A DNA stretch of 64,000 nt, from the NCBI RefSeq assembly GCF_964204865.1, contig NC_135258.1, positions 21,045,083-21,109,082 of the forward strand, given 5' to 3'. The position numbers and the translations under genes are program-made. The notes below the pieces were generated by a model that saw nothing but the letters and a program-made list of their open reading frames with translations, did not search any database and was not told the DNA's origin. The DNA comes from Styela clava. Lineage: Eukaryota; Chordata; Ascidiacea; Stolidobranchia; Styelidae. Shown here piece by piece: positions 11,901 through 24,979 of the stretch (its first letter is position 1; each line of letters starts with the position of its first letter).

Positions 11901-14900
11901 TTTCTTGTACATAATGATTGCTGGCACACATTGCAATCATAGACGGCTGAATGTTGAACCAAACTTCACTGATATTTTAGTGGGAAAAAACTTACTTGGA
12001 AAATAAAACTTTTTGCAATTTTGAAAAAAATACTCTTGACAATATAATTAAATATAATGGATTATTTTTTGAATATGTCCATAATTCTGAATTTGGAATT
12101 ATCAGAAAACCAACGGTCCAATGAATTATGATACATTAATTATTTAACATTATCAGTCATATACATGTTAACGTACTGATATGCATAACAGTCACACATA
12201 TTCCAACATGGGTAATTTAAACAAAATGTGCCATTCCACTTACATTTGTAAACTGGAACCTTCAGCCTTCCTTTCATTTCTGCTTCATCTTCTGCTATTT
12301 TCTCTCTGTATAACATTTCTTTGCTTACACTTTCTTTAACAGTGTCAAGAAGTTTTACAAGGTTGTTATGATAATCGGACTCATTGTCATTATCGTGAGT
12401 CTCCTTTGAGCCAACATTCTTTCCATATTCTAAAAATATCCTTCATTTGAAAAAGAAAACTTACTTGTTGCTAGATTCACCCGAAAGAATACTTCTTCAT
12501 AGCCTCCATAAGGCTAAGATGTGAGAGATTACATAAGATAAATAATATGATATAAATAGAAAACAGATGATGTTGAATAGTAAAATCAACAGTTACTAAA
12601 CTACTTAATCCTGAGGTAGAGTCATAATATGATGAAATATTGCATAAAATAAGTAATAAAATGCAGTATGTGAATCCCAGCTCAAGATGAATGCGATCTA
12701 AATAGTAGTTCAGGCGAGATACCAGCACAAGGCCAGAATCAATCATAAAACATATAAGACAGTCTTAAAATTTGAGCAAACCTGAAGCCAATTGTCTGTT
12801 ATCAATTGAACTTCTTCTGAATGTGCTATGTCCAGGAGAAATTGAAAATACTGAAGGAGTTCTTGAATGTTCGAAAGCATTAGGTGCATCTTTGTGACGC
12901 TTTGGAGAGGCTGGTGACAAAAATCCTAGACTTGTGGATACAGTGCCGCTACATTGAGAATTTGATCTTGACAGTGATCTGAACAACAATATTTGTTGTT
13001 CTGTCAATTGTGAACTTTTAAACTAAAAATTAGATCTTTGACCAACAAATTAATGATTTAACAAATTCCAGATTGTCAACTTGACCCGGCGATTGACACA
13101 TTGTGCTAAGCATTTGGAATATGCTTGCCATTGCACCTCTGATAACTATGAGCAAGAGAATTGTTGAAGTCTTCACTGTCATAGGGTGGTTCATGTAATT
13201 GCTAGCCAGTTATGACTTTCTCTACTAATGAGTCCATGAATCTAATAACTGGTTAACTGCTCCCCTGTCTGACAGGAGTCTATGGTTCTTCATATTTTGA
13301 TTGAGCTGTCTTATCGGCTTTCTTATCCCCCGGGATAAAAATGAAAATCCCATCCCATCCTAGCGAAATATAATGCTATCGAGTCCAAATCTTCTTTAAA
13401 TATTGTACGGTAAATGCTTTTATGTTAAATATACACTTTTTGAGGTAATTACGCATGAGCTGGTTAAAAAGAATGATTATTAAAGCCATGTTTGATGTTC
13501 GTGGCAAGGATGAAAAAGATATCAGGACATTATGATATCATCATCAAATTTAAAAATATGATTTGTATCTGTTATGTTAACATATTATTTCTGATTAATA
13601 TATTATTATAATGATTACAGTGAAAATTTATGATCAGAATATGTTGACCACCAGAGTATTATCAACTTACACAGATGTTTGAAAACTTGATCTGGAGAAA
13701 CTACGCCAACTGGTGCCCATATATCTATCAGAATTTGCATCAGCCATTCCGCCAGGATGAACGGTATTCCAACATTCAGCCAATGGAACTATGTGCTCGC
13801 TAGTGACAAATAATGATTGATTAATAATATGATTAGTATAAATTACGGTAAGTGATAATTATGGGAAATTTACTAAATTGAAGCCAATAATGTTCTACTG
13901 TATCCAATAATATACAAATAATATTTGTTAATCTTTCATTGTTCAATATTACTACATACCCAAGAGTCACAATCTCAGAAAGTCCTTGCTCATGTCTGCA
14001 TGCTTCGATCAACCAATGCAAGGCACAAAGTTGTCTCCAAAGTTGATAATTTTTTTGATTTTTATCAGAGTGAGATATGGCCTTAAAAAATATTTGTATC
14101 AGTATGACCACTTCATAATAATAGCATTTATCCTCTATAAAAATAAAAAATTACTGGTATGTGATTTTCCAATTTAAAATATTTTGACTATCGCAACACT
14201 GAAGAGAGACTAATCATACACCAGTATATTAGGAATACTTCAAAAGTAAATATGCATCGACTATCTTTTAGTTGTTTACAAAACTTGTCTAATAATTCAT
14301 CACTTCACTTTTTGAAACTTAAAGATATTATTGTCAAAAATTGTAAAATTAATTTTTTTCAATTTTGACATTTAGTTTCCATACAAAATCTTTTTTATTT
14401 CAATAATAAGTGTTTCCAACAATGATCTCTTAATGAGTTTCCATAGAAACATGCTCTCATTCGGATATCATGTTTGATTAAGTGTAAACAATTTACAAGA
14501 CATAACAACTAACCTTGTAACTGAAATCTGAGGGCATTTCTCTAGATTTATCAGTGCTTTGCAGTTGACATTGATCAATTTTGAATAAAAATTGTGGTGC
14601 TGGAAGAGCTTTGGCACCTTGCCTAAAAAAGCAACCCAAAAATCAAAGTTGTATTGTTTCAATAAAAAGAAATTGCAATGATAATAACAACGAGAAACAT
14701 TTATATGTTTGTACCGGTATATGTGTTAGCTGCCTAGGCAACTAATTTAGAGTAAATAGATTGTTCAAAAATGATTATTTGTTATCTCTGAGGTTAGTGC
14801 CTAGAATAGGTCAAATAATTCAAAATAAAGTCACTGAACGTCTAACAAGTTCAAGCTGTCACTGCTAAATAATTTAATAAATAAAGAAACAAATAATAAG

Positions 14901-17900
14901 AATTTACTGAACTTTTTTATATCTGACAAAAAGTATCAAAGTATCAAAAAAAATAAATGATATTTATAAATATGAAAGAATTATTATTATTTTAATAGTG
15001 TACATATCACAAATACATACAAGTATGTAATGTATGTATACAAATAAAAGCGAAAATAAGATACGTTGTATTTGAATCATTGAAAATTGTTCAAGATATT
15101 TTTATTCAACAGCATTGTGCATGATAAAACAAATAATAGTACCTTTTAATATAGGGTTTTAAAACCATGATTGAATATCAGTTTATTTAGTATAGCTATC
15201 AATGCTTTAAACCTGGCGTATTTTTCCTCTTTTCAACAACAAAAAATGATAACTTACTGAAATTCCGCATCAGTTTCAGATGTGACACTGACAATCTTCA
15301 TGTCGTCATTTGAATTTTTTGCTTGAACATCTTTAAATATCAAATCAAATATCAAAGCATTTATCGCAATGAAAAGATCTCAATATCAATGTTAACTAGC
15401 CTGAATTTGAAAACACTACCCAATAAAATTCTAACTAATCAGATTTATTTCACTGTATAAATTTAGAAAAGGCACCGTTTGTTTCATACAAACATAATAT
15501 AGCACATTGTAATTTGTTTTACACAATGTATTAGTTTTTTGGAGCATTGGTAACAAACATCACCTACACAAAATATGCACTATGCTAGAATTTGATGCAT
15601 TGTTGTGCTTAGAACCATTCGAATTATGGCCACAGTAAATTTTGGTTGCAAATTGCAAGTCCGACAGTCCACTCAAACATAAAATACCCATTTAGGTTAT
15701 GCAAGTGTAATATCATTTCTAATAGATTGAAGGTGATTGAATTGGAGTTGTCAAGAAACAAAAGTGATCAATCTTGAGAGTAGATTTGAAATTTGTAAGA
15801 GATCAATTTGGATTTGGGTTTTTAACAGACAATCTTATGCCAACTTTTATAGGACAAAAATTAATTTTGTTTTGGAAAACTACATTATAATATAAACCTA
15901 ATTTCACCAAATCTATTAAATTCATTCACACCACAAAACTTTATTCTACAAAACACCATCGTCTATAACAAATCATGAAAGGATAAAAATATGTTTCAGT
16001 TTGATGCGCTTTTATTATCAAAACTTCTCAGGTTTGGATAAAATGTTCATTACAAAAATACGCTAGTTGCATCACATGACCAGAAATGATGCTACAAAAT
16101 TTTTTGATTTCTAATAACTGTTTGATTGAGATACAAATTCTAGTTTTGTAAATTCAATAAATTCTTTACACATCAGAGATATGTAATATCATGCCCAAAA
16201 ATTCTTTTGTGTTCCTTGTTAGATACAGTTACAACAATAGTTTTATAACAATCAGATTGTTTACATAGTACATCGTATCATGAAAGGAATTAACGTCATG
16301 ATGGCACGAGTAGAAAGGGCACATCAAATTACAATAACAAGTTTTATAAAATTCAGTATTCTTCACAGATCCTAATTATCTCATGATTTCAAAAATATGT
16401 TCCAATATAAAAATCGAATCAATAATTCATGTAGTTTGAAACAACAACTTTCAAAAAGTTTCATTAGTTAGTCACTGCAAATTACTAAAAATTCACGGCG
16501 ATTTTACAAATTTCTTGCTTTGAATTTGTATAGTGTCAAAAAGGTATGGATTTTATTAATGAGTCCAGCGAAAAAAATATGAAAAATCCAATTTACTTCA
16601 ATTAAGTTTTCCAATGACTAACAAAATTAGCCAGCTGCAAATTAGACAGTTTATTTACAACAGCTTAACAGGATAACGTTTAAAAAATAATAAGAAGCAC
16701 AGCTTACAATTGGGGTCATTATGATGACGTTATTTTCATTTATATTTCTAAATGAAATTTATATTCAGCAGTGGGTCGGATGAAACACTTCGGTGGGCCG
16801 GATCTGAACTGTAAGTTGCCCAACCCTGGTCTAAACCAATCCATTGTCACTAGATTTTAAATTGTCCTTGAATTCCATGCATTAATATGGCATCCAGATG
16901 TAAGTTTTTTATACCTTACCTTATACCTTAAAATTTCAAAATAATGTATGTTTATGATATTGGATATTATCAAACATCAAACACTATTAAAAAAACCTCA
17001 CCCTTTATTTCAACATTATGTTTTGGTTCCAGCTTAAGAGATTCTGAAGTTTCAAGTATGTTGAATAAAGAATGACCCAGTTTCACAGAATGCTTGGTGC
17101 TTTCAACCATGTTCAGATTGGTTGCAATGTCTTGTAAATTAAGTCCTCGACTGAAAGCCAAAATTGTCTGATTAACCCAGAGAATAATAGAATCGATCTT
17201 TCCAGCATAATCCATTCCAACATAAGCTAGTTGATATAGAACATTACTTGGTTCCAAAATAATAATAATAACTTACTTCTGAGATCGTGAAGAAATAGGT
17301 CTACTTGAGGAACTTGCAGGCTTTGGTTTATCAGCATCATGCATTGAAGTATGGTTTGATGAGGGTATGTTTTCCTTTGACAACACTTTTGTAGATTTTG
17401 GATGTTGATCTGTAAAAATCACAAGAGTGAGTATAGTCAGCCCTTAACACTTTGCAAGAAAGAAAAAATATTTCAACAGAATTTCAAATATAAACAAAAT
17501 CAAATAATCGAGTAATTAGGAAATTTATGATTTCTGTTTTATGGATCACCCTGTAATAGAGATTTCACCTAAATATAACCGAAACCCAGAGGAAAATCAC
17601 TCGCATAAACCCCCCCCCAAAAAAATTGATTTTAAATTAGGAATTTAAAAAAATTCGCATAAAGCCGACCTTACAAAGCGTAACATGCTGTACACACCTA
17701 TCACAGTTAAGGATGTTTAATTTGAATTTAATATTCGAATATCGCTATTTGCTATCTTCTAGTATCGTTTTTAATGTATATATTAAAATCGGATATCGTG
17801 CACACATTCTAGCGCCGCTGTTCACGGTTTGATTGAAAACATTAGGATAGGATTTATATATTTATCCCAAGGAGAGGAAAGTCGATAAGACGGTTTAATC

Positions 17901-19026
17901 ATATGGTGACCAGTATATGGTTACCAGTCCAGGGTGGGTATGGGATTAGTTAGCCAGTTATTTGTTTACGGAAGCATGGACTTGATGGTGGAGGAAGCCG
18001 TAACCGACCAGCGGCTACGTGAACCACCCTGCGGTGATGAGGAGTTTAGCAATCCTCTTGCACACAACCATCCCGCATGGGATTCAAACCTGCGAACCCA
18101 CGAAGGACAATCAGAGATGGACAGCCACACCGCCGAGCGACATTTTTCCATTATTATATTTTATGTTTTATCATAATCAAAGACAGCCCTTTGCAGTGCA
18201 GCTAAATTACTGCTGACATAAGTGGATTTTAATCAGCACCGACTTGAAGTACTTATAACACCTCAAGGATGTTTTTGGTTGAAAATATTTTACAATTATT
18301 ATTGTATATTTTACACAGTCAAGATATCCTGGGCGACCACAGCAATAAATCTAAAAGCAAATAGTTTCAAAATTAATTGTTTTCATTGATAGTTACCCAG
18401 CATAACAGAAAATCATTGCAATTCCAGCCTGTGACATAGCTCCCAAATTTCATTTAGTATCTATCGTGAAGTTATTTGTTAGCCTGGCTTTGGTAATGAT
18501 AATATCGTTCGATCAGAGTCATGCGCGTATAAGCTGACCCCTTAATTTGCAACTTTTTTTTTTTGAGTTTTGAACTTGGCATATATGTGAGGAGATACAG
18601 TAAAAGCAATATATACATTATACAACAACCATGATCAAGATATGACCATTGATCGCTCAAATATGCCAGGAAGCAGGTAAAACTTTGATTTACAATAAAA
18701 AGTCTTATGCTTAATTTGATGTTTGTGAGATATCAATATTTACCTTTTTCTTGTCCCAGTGTCTTTTTAACAAGGTCTTTCACATTCAGAATAAGAGTGC
18801 CAACTGGTTGATATGGCTTACTGGAGGATGACATAAAACCTTGTGAAGTCAACTGACGTAATCTCCGAGAATAATTCATGCGGAACATATCTAATCTTGT
18901 TGGTGAACCTAGATTGTATTGATTAAAACTTCGAGCTTTGAGTTTGGCATCCTTTGCTGCAGACCATGGAGGAACAGGTTGAATATTCAAATAATGCCGG
19001 GGATCTTCCAACGACATTTTTGCCAA
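8975..19026 (-). CDS. CCDC60: CCDC60-like protein, 13 coding exons
   Basis: Thirteen exons chain on the minus strand: 19026-18744, 17409-17277, 17150-17002, 15330-15258, 14622-14514, 14081-13960, 13799-13671, 12978-12782, 12429-12244, 11715-11574, 11448-11209, 10831-10664, 9314-8975. All junctions are GT-AG, phases agree throughout and the total is 2271 bases (756 residues plus stop). The motif WRQLCALHWL (about residues 264-273), followed by CWN, PGG and MG..W..F spacing in the next exon (about 300-325), matches what I recall of vertebrate CCDC60; no alignment was run. The rest is mostly low-complexity, Ser/Arg/Lys-rich and predicted disordered (exons 2, 8, 10 and 11), with a helical stretch around residues 560-600 and a basic helical C-terminus. 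There is no signal peptide or membrane segment. Function is poorly known in the family. The protein is longer than human CCDC60 (about 550). The donor after exon 8 (GTTTGC) is weak. Confidence 0.72.
10256..10588. mobile_element. hAT-like non-autonomous element in a CCDC60-like intron
   Basis: A 333-bp element with hAT-style termini (CAAGGGTGTGAA at the left, CAGGGGTGTTCAA reading in from the right). It is flanked by a perfect 8-bp target duplication CTTTAAAT (10248-10255 and 10589-10596). The interior has GTGGGCCACA- and GTGGGCCGCATTTGGCC-like sequence typical of such short elements. It lies between the last two coding exons of the CCDC60-like gene and has no transposase. Confidence 0.8.
13085..13345 (+). 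repeat. tRNA-related SINE, copy 1
   Basis: About 260 bp matching, in opposite orientation, the element at 17850-18150. Shared landmarks in order are AGGGTGGTTCA, a GCTAGCCAGTTATGA-like segment, GAGTCCATG, AACTGGTTAACT and a 3' part with GTCTTATCGGCTTTC then TATCCCCCGGGATAAA. The 5' tRNA-like head is weaker here than in the other copy. It sits in the intron between exons 13799-13671 and 12978-12782 of the CCDC60-like gene. Confidence 0.6.
16765..16832. mobile_element. hAT-like element terminus (fragment)
   Basis: GTGGGCCGGATC followed by TTGCCCAACCCTGG, which read from the right gives CCAGGGTTGGGCAA, a hAT-type end. No matching left end or target duplication was found, so it is an orphan fragment in an intron of the CCDC60-like gene. 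Confidence 0.35.
17850..18150 (-). repeat. tRNA-related SINE, copy 2
   Basis: A SINE-like element read on the minus strand. Its 5' head has an A-box-like TGGCTGTCCATC (about 18116-18127) and a good B-box GGTTTGAATCC (18080-18090), as in polymerase III promoters of tRNA-derived SINEs. The body shares AGGGTGGTTCA and the 3' GTCTTATCGACTTTC segment with the copy at 13085-13345. It lies in the first intron of the CCDC60-like gene. Confidence 0.65.
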
Positions 19027-21857
19027 TTTTTGTTAATACAATGAAGATACAAATGAGTTCTTGCATATATGCCTTATTTCAGGGCATTTTGACTGAAACA
19101 TAAATAGACGATGATATTAAACTTTGGAACTAACCACATATCTCCTCTGAAATAAAACTATGATCAACTTTGTATTAACTACTGTACTAAATACATTCAA
19201 AAAATGTAACTATTCATAAACAGGTCTCAAGACAGACAAAAGGTTGAATACTGGAGTTTGAAAAAATATTATTTGGAAGTATTGCAGAAAAAATTTGACC
19301 TAAACAATCCACAATTATTTTTGGTAAATTATTGCTCAATTATTGGGAAATTTTGGCCAAGAAACTTATTGTACCCTCTTCATACTGTTAAAAGGGCAAA
19401 CGTCAACTTTTGTCATTCTGCCAAAAAACCATAGTACTGTCGAAGATTAGCATTCCTTCTTTTACCTTATCTCAATATATTTGTGATAGAGATAATATTT
19501 TTCAAACCAGGATTGAAATGTGAGTCACACAACACACAAATTAAGCCTAAAGGTGAAAGAACAATTTTCTAAATAATGCCAAAATCTATAAAAGCTTTAA
19601 TGAAGACATAATTGGATAAAGACGTAAAATGCACACATTTTTGGGATGAATCTATGAAATTTGGTTTCTTGTTTTCACCTTCCTGTGTTCTGTTTTTATT
19701 TTTAGGAATCAATATATCTGTCTATTACAGTACCGCTACCTCTGGTGATTTGCCACGTTAGAGTTTCAGAGTTAATTTCTTTCAACTAAACTGAGTTCAA
19801 TACCAGGCCAGAATCCTCTTTGAAATTTCAAGTACGGTATTTAAAATTAAGTTATTCGATTCAGTCTCAAAAGACTGATTAAATCAGTTGTTAGGAATCT
19901 AAGGCTAAAACAGGAGTATAAAATTGCACTGTAACCGATTCACTTCTGTAACTTTAATTACGAACGTGCCTACCTGAATCTGTGATGATGGAGCCGTGAA
20001 AATAGTTGAAGGGAATTTCCTCAACGAAATCCGTTGTCATGACACCCATATGTGGGGACTTCCCCTCACTAAATGAGTGAATTCGCAGAAAACGTTAGAA
20101 GTCAAGATAAATCACACAGTGAACAAATAAATAAATAAAAAAACAGAAACAACTTTACACATCATATTAATACTTGTATAGCAGTTGCCAAATTGAATAT
20201 CGATTTTGTAAAAAAGAGTGAACAGTAAAGAATTTTTTTTACGTAAAATGATATCGATTGGTTGATTATGATTAGAGTCATTATGATGAATTTTCCAGAG
20301 TTGGGTGCATAAAGAGGCGGCCTAGATCAAGGGTACTCAAATTTTTGGTGCTATGGTGCCCGTGAAGCACTTGACTAATATTTAAGTAACTCCACAATAA
20401 ATTTATAAAAATCAAGACAAAAAAACACTGTTACTTACCGATTAAATTTTCTGAGTAAATTAAAATTACTCTATTTAATGACTCGGATGTATTTGCTGCT
20501 TTTATTTAGAAAATATTCTTGACAATCATATTAACAAAGTAAAGTCGAAATGTCGCAAAATGCGGTAATTAAAATATTGTATGAAGTTTTCTATTGAAAC
20601 TATTAGTTAATGTCGGTATTGCTTCTTCGGACAATTACAAGTCAAAATTATCCAAGTCAGCAGGCCTATTTTGATAAGTAAACGAACAGTTTGCGGAAAG
20701 GATTTAATTGCGGAACGCTGGCGCTCCGTATGGAGCACTCTTAGAGAACCCATGCGATTTTCAACCGGTGTTCTGCGGAAAACTGGTGTTCCGTGAACGA
20801 CTTTCAAGTGTTGCGCGGCACATTGTTGTTCCGCAATTTTCTTTTCTGATTTGCATATTCTTCGATAACAGGAGGAAATCAAAATTCAATAAGTAGGTGT
20901 ATTAGGCTTTGCGGAAGAGTCAGTTACATGACGTTTTCCCCAAAATGACTTTCTAGTTTATTTTTACATCAGTGGCTAAACAAAAATACCAATTGAAACT
21001 CAACCAGTAGCTCAGACATTGTTCTCACCTATAGACGGATTTTTAAACATGGTTGTGAACATTTTCGTAATGTCGGGTGTATATTTCCAGAATTTAGGTA
21101 TGGTACAAGTAACTCAAGTAACGGTTATTTATATAAGAAACTTCGCCAAGTCTCGGTCATGCGGAAAGCTTTAGTTTAGTTGAAGTACCGCAATCAGAAA
21201 CTATCACAAACAGGGTGTAAGCGACACTTAGGTCTGGGCCGTGTCGGCCGTTGATTGGTCAGCGACGCATTGACGCGTTCAAAAATTTTTTTTTTTTAAG
21301 ACCAGAAGTAATATATTTTGTCAAAGTGCATTTGTGCACGCAAAATCGTGGCGAAATCTCACCAAACTTCAACAACACACAAATCTAAATAGAAACAAGC
21401 AGTCTTATAAATAAGAAATGTTGAAGAAACCAGGATCTACAGTAGTGGTCGGCAACCTTTTGTCGCTCGCGGGCCAAAATTAGGTGTTGTCGCACATATT
21501 TTTATGAGTTAAAAACCAAAGAATGGCCGATGAACCACAACTTTTGCACACAGTTCAGAAGTTGAAATTTTAGATTTCAAACATCGCGCGAAGACTGCGA
21601 CAACTCGTGAACTCAACTCAGTTTCACTAGAAGAAAAAAATTTATTAATGGCATTTAACGTGACACATGTTGTTGCATCACATTTAATAACTTTTCGACA
21701 TCAGGTGTCACGCTGAATGAAGCCAAGATTAGAACATTTTCTATATGGGCATCACTAATCCGAGTTCGCAGATTGTTTTTTGTAAAGTTCATTATCGAAA
21801 ATAATTATTCGCATGCATATGTACTTCCAAACATTGATATGAATTTTTTCTCATGGT

Positions 21858-22262
21858 TTGTTAAATTTGGATATAGATTTTCTTCAAGAAGTGACTTTTC
21901 AAAAAAATCAAGCAGTGATACATCTCTCGAATTTTATTTCCTCATTGCATTGCATCTCAAGAAGCTCTATTCTAATACTTTCTGCGCCATTGAACCCTCT
22001 GAACTCAGCGCCAAAGAAAGAATGGCTGAAATGGCTTTTTGATTCAACAGAATTAAAGAATTGTGACGTACCGAGATGTTATTTACAAAAAGATTTTGAT
22101 AAAGTAATTCATATAGGTCTACAACTTCATCATTTTTCAGATGCGTCTGAGAAGTCACGAAAAGAACTCAAACTTCATATTTTTGGAATGACAGTACAAC
22201 AGTTCTCGGATACTGGGCAAATACAGATAAAGTATTTAAGACTTTTGTGGCTAATAAAGTAA
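21858..22262 (+). pseudogene. BEL/Pao retroelement polyprotein fragment
   Basis: An isolated 134-codon open frame containing WLKWL, then DVPRCY and LHHFSDASE. That order and spacing are characteristic of the segment between reverse transcriptase and RNase H (the Pao 'peptidase A17' region) in BEL/Pao retrotransposons. No other element domains, LTRs or gag sequence were found around it, and the residues after the motif no longer look like the family. It is a decayed fragment. Confidence 0.5.
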
Positions 22263-22427
22263 ACTTAATAAAAGAAACTTACTTACTCTTACTCCATAGC
22301 GACACCGCGTGTCACATCACTAATTAATTATTAACTCGCTAATTATACGACATAATTAATACGACATAATAATTCCTCCAAAATCAATAGGCTTCTGGTC
22401 CGAGATATGATGAATATCGCCTCCATC

Positions 22428-22429
22428 TA

Positions 22430-22460
<31 letters not shown>

Positions 22461-22467
22461 CCTATCA
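22428..22467. repeat. CAGA tetranucleotide microsatellite
   Basis: Roughly eight consecutive CAGA/GACA units. Confidence 0.85.
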
Positions 22468-23239
22468 ACATACTTACCGAACTTGAGATCGATAAGTAAT
22501 AAAATAGAATCGCAATAAATTTTCGACTGTGACAAAATATGTTGAAATTCGACTTGGCCATTATGCTCAATTACGAATATCATGTAGGCTCAAAATAAAA
22601 CAAAAAAATCACAAATTTCGTTTTAAGAGCTCCGCGGCAGATGAAAATGTTGTCCTAATGCAATTTCAGAGATATACTATACATGAATCGCCAAAATTTC
22701 GCAATCATCGACTATATAGCACTGACGATGAAAAACATCAACTTTGCACAATGCGTCCTTTTAGCCATTGTCGGTTTCAATCGAGCCATATCAAATTATT
22801 TCCATGGTCGAATTGAGATTTTTTTGATTTGTTTAGTTTTTGTTTTTCAAATTACAAATAGGATGGGATGAAATCGTTGATGTGTCTTTGTATTCTAGTG
22901 ATATTCTATCAAAAACTACTGATTTTCAAGCTAACTACCATGTTTCCAATTAATATTATTATTCATTTCACTTCATCTAATATAATTATCTGAGGTTTCA
23001 ATCTATTTTTAAGTGTAATACGAAAATATCAACAGTAATCTGAGTTATCACTATTTTTATATGCTGTTTTACTTTTTGGCGTCTAACAAGGTTTCAGAAA
23101 TAAATCTATTAATTAATACTCAGAGGATCCTATTTACCGTTTAGAATTTCCTAACCAATTCATTACTATTTTGGCTTGGTGGTGGCCATAAGGGTCTATT
23201 ATGTTCTTATTTGTTTCTCGAAGAATGCTTAATACAGAT

Positions 23240-23325
23240 ACCCTTGTTACGTTACGATGTCCGCCATCTTGGTTCGCATACTTCGGAGCACCGATGTATG
23301 TTGTCGCTCAGAGCTGACATAGGAC
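23240..23325. mobile_element. MITE fragment, left arm only
   Basis: Contains GATGTCCGCCATCTTGGTTC then GCATACTTCGGAGCACC, one end of the MITE family seen at 33420 and 47435. The reverse-complement counterpart in the right arm (near 56200-56260) lacks it. Only one end is present. Confidence 0.55.
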
Positions 23326-24979
23326 AATTTTTTATTCATTTTGCTCATACTTAACTTTATCACATCATTTTGTTTAAATAGCGTACTCGCATTATTTAGT
23401 GTATTTATATCTGGATGTCATAATAAACTTAAAACATGAGAATACCACTACTTCGATGACCATACCTTACAAATCTACGGGATAGGATCTTGCAAAATAC
23501 CTCAATCTGCAACAATTATTTAAGCAACCTAAGTTGAAACGTGACGGAATAAAATAGGTCTTTGAATTAGATTTTTTAGAAGTCAATTTCATTAAAATCG
23601 ACGTCAAGATATACCATTAAACAGTTAGATAGTTTTTCCTATTGATGTGGTTGTTTGGAGATAAGAAAGGCCAACAAGTAGGCACTGGCCTACTTCAGTC
23701 TTCTTTCAAGCAATATCTAACGTTGCCTCGTAGCATGTAAACCGAGTATTAAAATTTTCTTCATTTCCTTTGTAGGCTCAGCATCGGAATTGTAAAAATT
23801 ATGCTGATATTAAGTAAAGGATCGCTATACAAATTGTATTTCTAAATTATTGTATTTCTAAATCACAAATGGTTGTAATAAATATCTTCATGTTATTATA
23901 GTTGAATTGTTTGAAATCAAATGCTTCTGAAAAAAGCTCCTACTGTTGTGCATAAGAATAAAGATATTTAATTCCAAGAATAGATAGCAGACATTTTCAC
24001 CGAAGTCCTTTCATCACTCATTTCCGTTTTCCAAGCGGAGAAACCGGATTTCCGTACAGATTGAAGATATGAGAATACAAATAAATTGATGAAACTAATT
24101 CACGGAATAGTATTTGTATAGGGGAAAAGGAAATGAGTTATACAAGCTTGATGGAACTGTTGTAGAATGTATCAGCCACCCTTATTTTGTCAAAGAGTGT
24201 GCATTTCAAATATTATTTGGGTCAGACGATGAAAAAGGATAGTCAGAATATTGGTAATGGGAAATTGATGGTGGGTCAGTGAAAATGGAAAGAGATTATT
24301 ACAAAGCCACAGATAAAATTCCGGGGATAATTTGGTTAACCTTTAAGATCGGCAACAGATAGAACACGGAATAATTCACGCATTAAAGAAGAAACGGCGA
24401 TAAGAAGAGCAGTTCAAAACAATCAAATAATATATATTTATTCAGGAATAATCTTGATGTCAGTTAGTTTAAATTTTTAAACATTTCGAACTAATAATAT
24501 TCTTGTGTTGCATTGTATACCGATAAGAAGGCAGTATGGCTTTTAGATACGTATTCGTATAAACTCAAATTGAACTTTCATGGTACATTTTCCATGTAAT
24601 TTCAACTTTTATATGGCGGTCGGGGTAAGATCGTCAGTTTTGAAGAAAACGATATGTTCACAAACCAATAACTTTTTACTATACGTATTAATCTTCTTCT
24701 TCTGTTGATTTAAAGCATTTTAGTTTAGAAAACTATTTTTGTTGACTAATATAATGATTTTTAATATTTATAAATTTTACACCGATCCCGTGAATCCATT
24801 TTAAACTGTCCACTAGCAGCACAGTGACCATTAAGTCTTGCCAAAGTTGCATAGGAAATTGCAAAAATCGACTTTTACTTTCATCTGAATATTTCAGTCC
24901 AACTTATGACATTTGTATATTTTATAGCCAGAAACTATCTCAACTAACTAGTTTGTGAATGATTCGTTTCAAAACAACT

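Larger units (their letters stand above)
19027..22879. other. Repeat-rich intergenic region
   Basis: Upstream of the CCDC60-like gene, so the first part should include its promoter and 5' UTR, though no core motif was confidently seen. Further right are degraded hAT-like sequences (20330-20830, with CTGGCGCTCCGTATGGAGC and a hAT-like end AAGGGTACTCAAA; 21440-21480, with TGGTCGGCAACC), a BEL/Pao fragment (21858-22262) and a CAGA microsatellite. No host gene was recognised. Confidence 0.45.

Noticed and set aside
18080..18090. B-box-like sequence on the minus strand, considered as a tRNA gene.
   Set aside because: No cloverleaf with paired acceptor and anticodon stems could be drawn, and the surrounding sequence matches another repeat copy at 13085-13345; it is the head of a SINE.
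17934..18176. Open frames on both strands in this interval.
   Set aside because: They fall inside the SINE and encode nothing recognisable.
22428..22467. Short regular repeats considered as a CRISPR-like array.
   Set aside because: A simple CAGA microsatellite without spacers, in an animal genome.
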